Shown piece after piece: positions 1 through 7,114 of a stretch of DNA of 14,512 bases. Numbering within the stretch: the stretch's first letter is position 1; each line of letters opens with the position of its first letter. The notes beneath the pieces were generated by a model. It searched no databases. It saw only the letters and a list, made by a program, of their open reading frames with translations, and was not told where the DNA came from. Source of the stretch: an uncultured Variovorax sp. (GTDB lineage Bacteria > Pseudomonadota > Gammaproteobacteria > Burkholderiales > Burkholderiaceae); NCBI GenBank assembly GCA_946478645.1, contig CAMLCW010000095.1, positions 1 to 14,512 of the forward strand. The letters run 5' to 3'. A program made the translations under genes and the position numbers.

Positions 1-255
1 TTCGTGGGCCCCACGCCGGCGGCCATCATGCAGGTGCAGCGCGACCTGCTGGTGGAAGACGTGGTCAACCTCATGGAGCGGCATTTCGACGGCGCCGAGC
101 TCGGCGGCGTGGTGGCCGAGATCGACCGCCTGTTCAGCGACCGCTTCGATGCGCTCGTCAATTCGCTCGAGATCGGCAAGCGCCCGCGGGGCACCGGCGG
201 CAGCGGCAGCGGTGGTGGCCACGGCGGCGGCCGCCGTCCGCGCCACCTGCACTGA
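1..255 (+). CDS. C-terminal 84 residues of an unrecognised protein (5' end outside window)
   Basis: The frame is open from base 1 and ends at TGA 253-255, so only the C-terminus is visible. I do not recognise the family. Residues ~1-60 look like a compact, probably helical, acidic and hydrophobic segment (MQVQRDLLVEDVVNLMERHF, then EIDRLFSDRFDALVNSLEIG). The last ~25 residues are a low-complexity Gly/Ser/Arg/His tail (GGSGSGGGHGGGRRPRHLH), probably disordered and positively charged, possibly contacting nucleic acid or metal, which is a guess. Codon usage is strongly GC at third positions like the neighbours. The gap to the preferred start of the downstream transporter is 65 bp, so co-transcription is possible. 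A GTG at base 4 is in frame but is unlikely to be a start because the frame stays open to the window edge. Confidence 0.7.
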   Translation, partial: FVGPTPAAIMQVQRDLLVEDVVNLMERHFDGAELGGVVAEIDRLFSDRFDALVNSLEIGKRPRGTGGSGSGGGHGGGRRPRHLH

Positions 256-320
256 GAAGCTGTGAACGAACCGGCGTGCGCCACACGCCTGCCATGCGGC
301 GCACGCACGATGATCGCCGC

Positions 321-1664
321 ATGACCGCTTCCCCCAAGCTCTTTCCTTCCAGCGCCCTCAATGCCGGCGTGCGCAAGCGCGAGGTTTTCGGCTGGGCGAT
401 GTACGACTTCGCGAATTCGGGCTACACGACCGTCGTGATCACGGCCGTGTTCGCGGCCTATTTCGTCGGCGGCATCGCCAAGGGCGCGCCGTGGGGGCCG
501 TTCGCGTGGACCGTGGCGCTCAGCATCTCGTACGCGATCGTGATGTTCACGATGCCCGCGATCGGCGCCTGGGCCGACCTGCATGCGGCCAAGAAGCGGC
601 TGCTCGCGGTTTCCACCGCGGGTTGCGTGATCGCCACGGCGGCGCTGGCACTGTCGCCGCGCTTCTCGGGCGCCGCGGGCGTTGCCGTGGCCATGGCGCT
701 GATCGTGGTGTCGAACACCTTCTATTCGTACGGCGAGTCGCTCACGGGCGCGTTCCTGCCCGAGCTCGCCACGGCCGAGGGCATGGGCAAGGTCAGCGGA
801 TGGGGCTGGGCCTTCGGCTACATCGGCGGCATGCTGGTGCTCGGCCTGTGCCTGGCCTACGTGCTGTCGGCGCAAGCGCGGGGCCTTGTCGCGGCGCACT
901 TCGTTCCCGTGACCATGCTCATCACGGCGGCCGTCTACGGCGCCGCGGCCTGCGTCACCTTTGCGCTGCTGCCCGAACGCGCGAGGCCGCGTCCGCCGGG
1001 CGCGGCGCAGCCGGCGGCCTGGCAGCAGTTGCGCGCAACCTTCCGCGAGGCGCGCGCCTACCGCGACTTCATGACCTTGCTGGCCTGCACCGTCTGCTAC
1101 CAGGGTGGCGTGGCGGTGGCGATCACGCTGGCCGCAATCTATGCCGAGCAGGTGATCGGTTTCGTGGCGAGCGAGACGATGGTGCTGATCTTCGTGCTCA
1201 ACCTCGCGGCCGCGGTGGGCGCCTTCGGTTTCGGCTACATCCAGGACCGCATCGGGCACAAGCTCGCGCTGGGCGGCACGCTGGTGGCATGGATCGCGGT
1301 CTGCGTGATCGCTGCCGCGGCCGACAGCAAGGGCGCCTTCTGGTGGGCCGCGGCCATCGCGGGACTCGCGATGGGATCGAGCCAGTCGGCCGGCCGGGCG
1401 ATGACGGGCTACCTGGCGCCGCCGGCCCAGATGGCCGAGTTCTTCGGCCTCTGGTCCTTTGCGACGCGGCTCGCGAGCATTGTCGGGCCGCTGGCCTATG
1501 GCGCGGTCACCTGGCTCACGGCGGGCAACCAGCGCGTCGCGATCCTGTCGACGGCCGTGCTGTTCATTGCGGGCCTGCTGCTGTTGTGGCCGATCGACAT
1601 GCGGCGCGGCCGCGAGGCCGCGCTGCGGTCCTCAAGAGCCGCCGAACAGGCTGCCGTTGGTTAG
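321..1664 (+). CDS. MFS transporter, UMF1 (Atg22-like) family
   Basis: Predicted inner-membrane permease of 447 residues. The N-terminal motif EVFGWAMYDFANSGYTTVV is the hallmark of the bacterial UMF1 family, related to the yeast vacuolar amino-acid effluxer Atg22. About 11-12 hydrophobic segments follow, with an MFS-like cytoplasmic loop ADLHAAKKR after the second and a long hydrophilic middle loop (PERARPRPPGAAQ...REARAYRDF) separating two halves. The second half has GFGYIQDRIGHK, the matching loop motif. Length fits the family (~420-460). Substrate is unknown; amino-acid export is only suggested by Atg22. I prefer ATG 321, which gives MTASPKLFPSSALN before the family motif, although no good Shine-Dalgarno precedes it. 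In-frame GTG 276 and ATG 294 are alternatives. Its last 33 bp overlap the 3' end of the convergent lipoprotein gene. Confidence 0.88.
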   Translation: MTASPKLFPSSALNAGVRKREVFGWAMYDFANSGYTTVVITAVFAAYFVGGIAKGAPWGPFAWTVALSISYAIVMFTMPAIGAWADLHAAKKRLLAVSTAGCVIATAALALSPRFSGAAGVAVAMALIVVSNTFYSYGESLTGAFLPELATAEGMGKVSGWGWAFGYIGGMLVLGLCLAYVLSAQARGLVAAHFVPVTMLITAAVYGAAACVTFALLPERARPRPPGAAQPAAWQQLRATFREARAYRDFMTLLACTVCYQGGVAVAITLAAIYAEQVIGFVASETMVLIFVLNLAAAVGAFGFGYIQDRIGHKLALGGTLVAWIAVCVIAAAADSKGAFWWAAAIAGLAMGSSQSAGRAMTGYLAPPAQMAEFFGLWSFATRLASIVGPLAYGAVTWLTAGNQRVAILSTAVLFIAGLLLLWPIDMRRGREAALRSSRAAEQAAVG

Positions 1665-3827
1665 CGGCCAGCCGGTGCCGGCCTGCGACTTCCAGTTCGC
1701 CGTGTTCTTCACGCTGGCCGCGAAGTTCGCGATGTCGGCCGGCGTCGGCGAGACCGGCAGCATCGGACCGTCGTAGAGCACGTCGAACTTGTCGGAAAAG
1801 TGGATCGCGGCACCCGCGCTGCTCAGCGCGGCAGGAATGCTGCCGGCGCCCGTGGCCGGTCCCACGGTGATGCTGGCCAGGTAGGCGCCCACGCCGCTGA
1901 TCTCGCCGGCCTTGCCGTCGCCGAGGCCCGCGACCGTGCCGCCGACGAAGGCGTAGACCGTCTCGTTGCTGCCGCTGAGGCCGCCGCCCGCGCCCTGCGT
2001 GGTGCCGACGTCGGTGATCGGGTTGGCGTTCTTGACGTCCGGCTGGATGGTCACGATGGTGCCCACCGCGAGGTCGCGGTCGGTGGTCCAGACATAGGCG
2101 CTCTCGTTGGTCAGGCCGTCGAACTCCTTGTCGGCGGTGCGGTCGCGGTCGGTGAACACGATGCGCGTGCCGGCCTCCATCGGCTTGAGCAGCACGAAGG
2201 CGAAGGCGTCGGTCTTGTCGGCGTTCAGGCCCATGAACAGGATGTCGCCGGCACCGAACGCGGGCGGTGCGCTGGTGGTGAAGGCGATGGTGGTGGTGTC
2301 GGCCACGCCCGCGAAGGTGTTGCCCTTGGCATCGACGATCGCGCCGGCATCCACGCTCATGTAGTAGCCGGTGGAAGCGTCCAGCGGCTGGCTGGGCGTG
2401 AACGTCAGCAGGTTGAAGGCGCGCTGCCCGCGCGCTGCGGGGCTCGCCGCGGAGAAGGTCTCGACCACGCTGCCGTCGGCCTTGTGCAGGACGATGTTGC
2501 CCGCCCCGAGGCGCACGCCTTCGTTGAAGGCCAGCGTGATCGTCGCGTTCGGGCCCACGCTGGCGTCGCCGGCCGCGGGCGAGGCGCTCTTGAGCACTGG
2601 CGCGGCGGTGTCGACCCAGGGTTGGCCCAGGCGCACGACGAAGCCGTCGAACTTCTGGTCGGCCGGCGGAAGGTCTTTGGAGACTTCGGTCTGGCCCGGC
2701 CAGACGGTGTCGCCGTTGTCGAGCAGCAGTTGCACCTCGGTACCGGCAGCCACAGGGCCCGGCACCTCGACGATCGATTCGAAGCTGCCGCCCGTGGCCC
2801 GGCGCAGCGCATCGAGATCGTTCGACAGCTCCACCGGCGCATCGCCCGCCTGGCCGCTCCAGGCGAACAGTGCGAAGTTGCGCTCGACGATCGCGCTTGC
2901 GGGGCCTGCGGGACCGGCCACGATCAGGTAGCGGCCGTCGCTGCCCTTGTCGATCGACCGGATGCCGCGGCCGCCGAGGTCGAGCTCGATCGGCGCGCCG
3001 AAGCTCGCCTGCGTCGCGGTGCCGGCCACGAGCGCGGCGTAGTTTTCCAGCGGCACGATCAGCGCATGGGTGCGCAGCGATGTGCCGGCCTGCGGCGCGC
3101 GAAAGCCCAGCCAGAGCGCGCTGTCGCCCGGTGCGGCGGCCATGCCTTCGATGGAGAAGCCGCTGGGCTGCTCGGGAACCACGCCGGCCCCGGCCGAAGC
3201 CGCGAAGCCGAAGCGGTCGGCGCCCAGGCCGTGCAGGTTGCCGGCATCCCAGGCCACGAGCTGGCTTTCGAGTTGCGAGAACCGGCCGACGTAGCTGAAG
3301 GTGGTGCCGGCCCCGGTGCCGCCGAGCTTCACCGCGAAGAGGTGCGAACGGTCGGGCGCGTCGTCGCCGTCTTTCTTGTTGCTGTTCGAGCCCGTGAAGT
3401 ACAGCGTGTCGCCGACCCGCGTGCCGGCTTCGAGGTCGAGTTCCTTCTTGAGTTGAGGGCCATGGGTTTCATAGCTCCATTCCTGGACCGCGGCGCCGCC
3501 CGCACGCGGATAGACGCGCAGCACGTTGGCCTCGTCGTCGGCCACGAGCATGTGGCCGTCCGGCAATGCGATGGCGGTGGAGGCATCGGACGCGCCTTCG
3601 GTCGTGCCGGCGTTCGGCGTGAACCTGGCCTCGGAGACGAGCTGTGCCGGTTCGGGCTCCGGCGCGGGATCGGGCGGCATGGTGGCCACGGGCGGCACGA
3701 TCGGCGGGAAGAGCGCCGCACCATCGTTGCTTCCACCGCCGCAAGCGGACAGCAGGAGGGCGAGTGCGCTGGCGAGCAGCAGAGGCTGGAAGGGAATGGC
3801 GGCGTTGGGCTTCTTGGGGTTGTTCAT
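1632..3827 (-). CDS. Secreted lipoprotein with DUF3616-like, Ig-like (Big_5/SwmB type) and C-terminal beta domains
   Basis: Product of 731 residues. The N-terminus is a lipoprotein signal: basic start MNNPKKPN, hydrophobic core, lipobox LSAC with Cys29 followed by GGGSNDG, so it is probably anchored to the outer membrane. Residues ~40-60 are a Pro-rich linker (PPVATMPPDPAPEPEP). Residues ~75-400 resemble DUF3616: SIEGMAAAPGDSALWLGFR, ELDLGGRGIRSI, and DGRYLIVAGP before FALFAW, probably a beta-propeller-like fold. Residues ~408-518 form an Ig-like domain of the Big_5 type (APVLKSASPAAGDASV, LAFNEGV, LTFTPSQPLDASTGYYMSV). Residues ~524-725 begin GDILFMGLNADKTDAFAFVLL, a module I associate with large secreted bacterial proteins. 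No catalytic motif is evident; a role at the cell surface is inferred. The ATG at 3827 is chosen because it immediately precedes the signal peptide. It is last in the fumarase-murI group, 83 bp after the preceding gene. Confidence 0.85.
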   Translation of the reverse strand: MNNPKKPNAAIPFQPLLLASALALLLSACGGGSNDGAALFPPIVPPVATMPPDPAPEPEPAQLVSEARFTPNAGTTEGASDASTAIALPDGHMLVADDEANVLRVYPRAGGAAVQEWSYETHGPQLKKELDLEAGTRVGDTLYFTGSNSNKKDGDDAPDRSHLFAVKLGGTGAGTTFSYVGRFSQLESQLVAWDAGNLHGLGADRFGFAASAGAGVVPEQPSGFSIEGMAAAPGDSALWLGFRAPQAGTSLRTHALIVPLENYAALVAGTATQASFGAPIELDLGGRGIRSIDKGSDGRYLIVAGPAGPASAIVERNFALFAWSGQAGDAPVELSNDLDALRRATGGSFESIVEVPGPVAAGTEVQLLLDNGDTVWPGQTEVSKDLPPADQKFDGFVVRLGQPWVDTAAPVLKSASPAAGDASVGPNATITLAFNEGVRLGAGNIVLHKADGSVVETFSAASPAARGQRAFNLLTFTPSQPLDASTGYYMSVDAGAIVDAKGNTFAGVADTTTIAFTTSAPPAFGAGDILFMGLNADKTDAFAFVLLKPMEAGTRIVFTDRDRTADKEFDGLTNESAYVWTTDRDLAVGTIVTIQPDVKNANPITDVGTTQGAGGGLSGSNETVYAFVGGTVAGLGDGKAGEISGVGAYLASITVGPATGAGSIPAALSSAGAAIHFSDKFDVLYDGPMLPVSPTPADIANFAASVKNTANWKSQAGTGWPLTNGSLFGGS

Positions 3828-3910
3828 GGTGCGCGGTGTGGCAGGCAAACCGCGGATCGTGCTGCCTTCGCATGACAGCGCCGTGAAGCCGGCCGGCGGC
3901 CGCGCGCTGC

Positions 3911-4708
3911 TCAGGGCACCGGATCGCGCAGCGACTTGGGCACGCGGTAGCGCTCGCCGTCGTAGCGCAGCGTCACGGTGTCGAAGCGCGCGGGCAGGGC
4001 CACCTCGGTGCAGTTCTGGTCGTCGTCGCGCCAGAGTGCGCGAGTGCGGGTGCGCGTGCGCGAGAGCTGCAGGTCGTGCCATCCATTGCTCGTCTGCGGG
4101 GCGACCGAAAGCATGGTGCGCAGCTTCTCGAAATGGCCGGTGCAGTTCTGGTCCCATTCGCCGCTGTCGTGGTCGAGCGCGATCTCGGCCAGCACCTGGC
4201 GCAGCTTGCTGCCGTGTTGCACGTAGAGGCGCAGCGTCTCGACCGCGGTCGAGCTGCCCGGCGCGATGCCGCGGTAGCGCACGCGCAGGCCGAAGGCGCG
4301 CATGTCGGTCGACAGCAGGTAGCGCGAGGTGTCGATGCGGATGTCCTGGATCGCCGCCGCGCTGTCCTCGTCGAGCGCCTCGGGCTGGCGCAGGCGGGCG
4401 ATGACCGTGTCGCGCTCGGTGTTGCCGTTGTCGGGGCGCTGGATCAGCAGCAGTTCGAGATCGAAGACCCTGGCGCCCGTGCTGCTGGCTTCGTGCGGCA
4501 CGGGCAGCACGACGATGCTGCGGCCCGGGAAGGCCGGCCACAGCTTGCAGGCCGCGAGCCGCTCGTCGAGCGGCCGGTCGGGGTAGAGCTTGGCATTCAT
4601 GCGCTCGGCAAGCCCGCTCTCGCAGGCCGCATGCGCGCCGCCGGCGGCCATGAGGCCCAGCAGCAGGAGCAGGAGGGCGCGACGCAGGCCGGAGCGCAGC
4701 ATCATCAT
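3911..4708 (-). CDS. Small secreted protein of unknown function with two DQNCT motifs
   Basis: Product of 265 residues, family not recognised. MMMLRSGLRR followed by an all-hydrophobic core (ALLLLLLGLM) and AGGAHA forms a Sec signal peptide with likely cleavage after residue 27. The mature protein has four cysteines, C29, C54, C189 and C233. The last two each sit in the sequence DQNCT, about 44 residues apart, so paired disulfides in the periplasm are plausible. The C-terminus is beta-like (TVTLRYDGERYRVPKSL). Three consecutive ATG codons (4708, 4705, 4702) could start translation and all give the same signal peptide. The start lies 10 bp after the murI stop, so translational coupling is likely. 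A short Arg-Thr repeat (SRTRTRTRALW, residues 216-226) comes from a GTGCG-rich microrepeat. No enzymatic motif is visible. Confidence 0.75.
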   Translation of the reverse strand: MMMLRSGLRRALLLLLLGLMAAGGAHAACESGLAERMNAKLYPDRPLDERLAACKLWPAFPGRSIVVLPVPHEASSTGARVFDLELLLIQRPDNGNTERDTVIARLRQPEALDEDSAAAIQDIRIDTSRYLLSTDMRAFGLRVRYRGIAPGSSTAVETLRLYVQHGSKLRQVLAEIALDHDSGEWDQNCTGHFEKLRTMLSVAPQTSNGWHDLQLSRTRTRTRALWRDDDQNCTEVALPARFDTVTLRYDGERYRVPKSLRDPVP

Positions 4709-4718
4709 CGGCACGGCT

Positions 4719-5510
4719 TCAGGCGGCCACCGCCACGGACGGCAGCGGCAACCAGTGAGCGGCCGCCGCTTCGAGCGCGGCCAGGTCGCCGCTGCCCGCG
4801 AGTTGCAGCGCGCCGTCGACGCTGTCGCCCAGCCGACCGGCCGAGGCCAGCACGCGGCGCGTCTGCTGCGCCACCGGGGCGCCGGTGTCGATGAAGCGCA
4901 GCGACGGCGGCGCATGGCGCTGCAGTTCGTGCCGCACGAGCGGGTAGTGGGTGCAGCCGAGCACCACGGTATCGGTTTCGCCGCGCCCATCGCCGAAAGG
5001 GCCGGCCTCGGCCATGTAGCGTGCGCAGAGCGCCGCGATGGCCGCGCCGTCGAAACCCTCGATGGCCTTCACGAGCCCGTCGCAGGGCACCGCGCGGACC
5101 GTTGCCGCGGCCGCGAAGGTGTCGCGCAGCGCCGCGTACCGGCTGCTCGCGAGCGTGCCGCGCGTGGCCAGCACCGAGATGCGGCCCGTGCGGCTCGCGG
5201 CCACCGCCGGCTTGAGCGCGGGCTCAAGGCCCACGATCGGCAGTGCCGGATGTTCGGCGCGCAGCAGGTGGATGGCCGCGGTCGTGGCCGTGTTGCAGGC
5301 CACCACGAGCGCCTTGATGCCGTGCTCGCCGATCAGCCGCGCAGCCACCGCGCGCGAGCGTTCGATCACGTAGGCGTCGCCGCGCTCGCCGTAGGGGGCG
5401 TAGGCCGCATCCGAGAAGTAGACGAAGCGTTCATGCGGCAATTCGGCGCGCAGCGCGGCAAGCACGCTGAGCCCGCCGACACCGCTGTCGAAGACGCCGA
5501 CAGCGCTCAA
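4719..5510 (-). CDS. murI: Glutamate racemase
   Basis: Converts L-glutamate to D-glutamate for peptidoglycan synthesis, in the cytoplasm and without cofactor. With a TTG start at 5510 the protein is 263 residues, normal for MurI (~260-285). Family landmarks are all present: GVFDSGVGGLSVL at the N-terminus (Asp8), YFSDAAYAPYG (residues 31-41), the first catalytic cysteine in VACNTATT (Cys72), and the second in LGCTHYPL (Cys186, with His188). No ATG lies near the expected N-terminus. TTG 5510 is preceded by GGAAG about 10 nt upstream, inside the end of the fumarase gene, and gives MSAVGVFDSG. Longer in-frame starts would overlap the fumarase gene and add residues not typical of MurI. The fumarase stop is only 2 bp upstream, so the two are almost certainly translated from one message. 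Confidence 0.95.
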   Translation of the reverse strand: MSAVGVFDSGVGGLSVLAALRAELPHERFVYFSDAAYAPYGERGDAYVIERSRAVAARLIGEHGIKALVVACNTATTAAIHLLRAEHPALPIVGLEPALKPAVAASRTGRISVLATRGTLASSRYAALRDTFAAAATVRAVPCDGLVKAIEGFDGAAIAALCARYMAEAGPFGDGRGETDTVVLGCTHYPLVRHELQRHAPPSLRFIDTGAPVAQQTRRVLASAGRLGDSVDGALQLAGSGDLAALEAAAAHWLPLPSVAVAA

Positions 5511-5512
5511 GC

Positions 5513-7066
5513 TCAGGCTTCTTCCATCATGATGGTCTTGAACTCGCCGCTGGCGATGCGCTTCTGCCACTCGGCCGGGCCGGTGATGTGCGCGCTGGTG
5601 CCGCCGGCGTCGACCGCCACGGTCACGGGCATATCGACCACGTCGAATTCGTAGATGGCTTCCATGCCGAGGTCTTCGAAGCCGACCACCTTGGCGGTCT
5701 TGATCGCCTTGCTCACGAGGTAGGCGGCGCCGCCCACGGCCATGAGGTAGGCGCTCTTGTGCTTCTTGATGGCCTCGATCGCGACCGGGCCGCGCTCGGC
5801 CTTGCCGATCATCGCGATCAGGCCAGTCTGGGCCAGCATCATGTCGGTGAAGCCGTCCATGCGGGTGGCGGTGGTGGGGCCGGCGGGGCCCACGGCTTCG
5901 TCACCGACCGGATCGACCGGGCCGACGTAGTAGATGACGCGGTTCGTGAAGTCGACCGGCAGCTTCTCGCCCTTGGCGAGCATGCCCTGGATGCGCTTGT
6001 GCGCGGCGTCGCGGCCGGTGAGCATCTTGCCGTTGAGCAGCAGCGTGTCGCCCGGCTTCCAGCTCGCCACTTCGGCGGGCGTGAGGCGGTCGAGGTCGAC
6101 GCGCTTGCTCTTCTTCTCGTCGGGCGCCCAGTTCACGTCGGGCCAGAGGTCGAGCGAGGGCGGATCGAGGTAGACCGCGCCGCTGCCGTCGAGCACGAAG
6201 TGGGCATGGCGGGTGGCCGCGCAGTTGGGGATCATCGCCACGGGCTTGCTGGCCGCATGCGTCGGGTACATCTTGATCTTGATGTCGAGCACGGTGGCCA
6301 GGCCGCCCAGGCCCTGCGCGCCGATGCCGAGTGCGTTGACCTTCTCGTACAGCTCGAGGCGCAGTTCCTCGACCTTCGACAGCGGCTCCTTGCGCGCGGC
6401 CTTGGCCTGCAGCTCGTGCATGTCGAGGTCGTCCATCAGGCTTTCCTTGGCCATCAGCGCGGCTTTCTCGGCCGTGCCGCCGATGCCGATGCCGAGCATG
6501 CCGGGCGGGCACCAGCCCGCGCCCATGGTCGGCACGGTCTTGAGCACCCAGTCGACCACGCTGTCGCCGGGGTTCAGCATGGCCAGCTTGCTCTTGTTCT
6601 CGCTGCCGCCGCCCTTGGCCGCGACCGTGACCTCGACCGTGTTGCCCGGCACGATCTCGGTGAAGATCACGGCGGGCGTGTTGTCCTTGGTGTTCTTGCG
6701 GTCGAACTGCGGGTCGGCCACGACCGACGCGCGCAGCGTGTTGTCGGGGTGGTTGTAGCCGCGGCGCACGCCTTCGTTGATGGCGTCGTCGAGCGAGCCC
6801 GTGAAGCCGCCCCAGCGCACGTCCATGCCCACCTTGAGGAACACGTTGACGATGCCGGTGTCCTGGCAGATGGGGCGATGGCCGGTCGCGCTCATCTTGC
6901 TGTTGGTGAGGATCTGCGCGATCGCGTCCTTGGCGGCGGGGCTCTGCTCGCGCTCGTAGGCCTTGGCGAGGTGGGCGATGTAGTCGGCGGGGTGGTAGTA
7001 GCTGATGTACTGCAGCGCAGCGCTGATCGATTCGATCAGGTCGGCCTGCTGGATCGTGGTCGTCAT
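5513..7066 (-). CDS. fumA: Fumarate hydratase, class I, [4Fe-4S] type
   Basis: Interconverts fumarate and malate in the TCA cycle using an oxygen-sensitive [4Fe-4S] cluster. At 517 residues it is a single chain containing both the alpha-like and beta-like regions, as in E. coli FumA/FumB (548). The three expected cluster cysteines are visible: Cys67 in PICQDTG, Cys186 in GWCPPGML and Cys282 in NCAATRH. The 67-to-186 spacing of 119 matches my recollection of E. coli FumA (105, 224). The beta-like region (from ~325) has GPAGPTTATRMDGF (residues 393-406) and the C-terminal VVDMPVTVAVDAGG. ATG 7066 gives the natural N-terminus MTTTIQQADLIESI, but no Shine-Dalgarno precedes it; the start is preceded by CCCCCCACC. 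It is the first gene of the fumarase-murI group and lies 45 bp after proX. The gene symbol is by class; fumA and fumB cannot be separated here. Confidence 0.95.
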   Translation of the reverse strand: MTTTIQQADLIESISAALQYISYYHPADYIAHLAKAYEREQSPAAKDAIAQILTNSKMSATGHRPICQDTGIVNVFLKVGMDVRWGGFTGSLDDAINEGVRRGYNHPDNTLRASVVADPQFDRKNTKDNTPAVIFTEIVPGNTVEVTVAAKGGGSENKSKLAMLNPGDSVVDWVLKTVPTMGAGWCPPGMLGIGIGGTAEKAALMAKESLMDDLDMHELQAKAARKEPLSKVEELRLELYEKVNALGIGAQGLGGLATVLDIKIKMYPTHAASKPVAMIPNCAATRHAHFVLDGSGAVYLDPPSLDLWPDVNWAPDEKKSKRVDLDRLTPAEVASWKPGDTLLLNGKMLTGRDAAHKRIQGMLAKGEKLPVDFTNRVIYYVGPVDPVGDEAVGPAGPTTATRMDGFTDMMLAQTGLIAMIGKAERGPVAIEAIKKHKSAYLMAVGGAAYLVSKAIKTAKVVGFEDLGMEAIYEFDVVDMPVTVAVDAGGTSAHITGPAEWQKRIASGEFKTIMMEEA

Positions 7067-7069
7067 GGT

Positions 7070-7104
7070 GGGGGGAGTCTTTTTTGGATGTGGAAACGCC
7101 CCCC
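7070..7104 (-). promoter_or_regulatory. G6/C6 inverted repeat in the fumarase leader
   Basis: Read on the minus strand, the short leader carries GGGGGG (7104-7099) and, just before the start codon, CCCCCC (7075-7070), separated by 23 nt that include an A6 run. The two tracts are complementary and could pair, placing a stem against the initiation codon where a Shine-Dalgarno sequence would normally be. Functional meaning is inference. Confidence 0.3.
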
Positions 7105-7105
7105 G

Positions 7106-7114
7106 ATTATCTCA
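7106..7114 (-). promoter_or_regulatory. Possible extended -10 promoter for fumarase-murI group
   Basis: On the minus strand the proX stop codon TGA is directly followed by GATAAT, making TGAGATAAT, an extended -10-like element (TGn plus a one-mismatch TATAAT). No recognisable -35 hexamer lies upstream. Transcription would begin close to the G6 tract, giving a leader of roughly 30 nt. Read-through from proVWX is an equally good explanation for fumarase expression. Confidence 0.3.

Noticed and set aside
1800..3875. Long plus-strand open frame (~691 codons) antisense to the lipoprotein gene
   Set aside because: It is the shadow of a GC-rich gene: the translation is Arg/Gly/Ala/His-rich with no family resemblance, while the minus strand gives a lipobox and recognisable domains.
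3828..4541. Upstream extension of the lipoprotein frame
   Set aside because: The frame stays open, but it overlaps the secreted-protein gene in another frame and is Arg/Pro/Ala-rich; the lipoprotein signal at 3827 defines the start.
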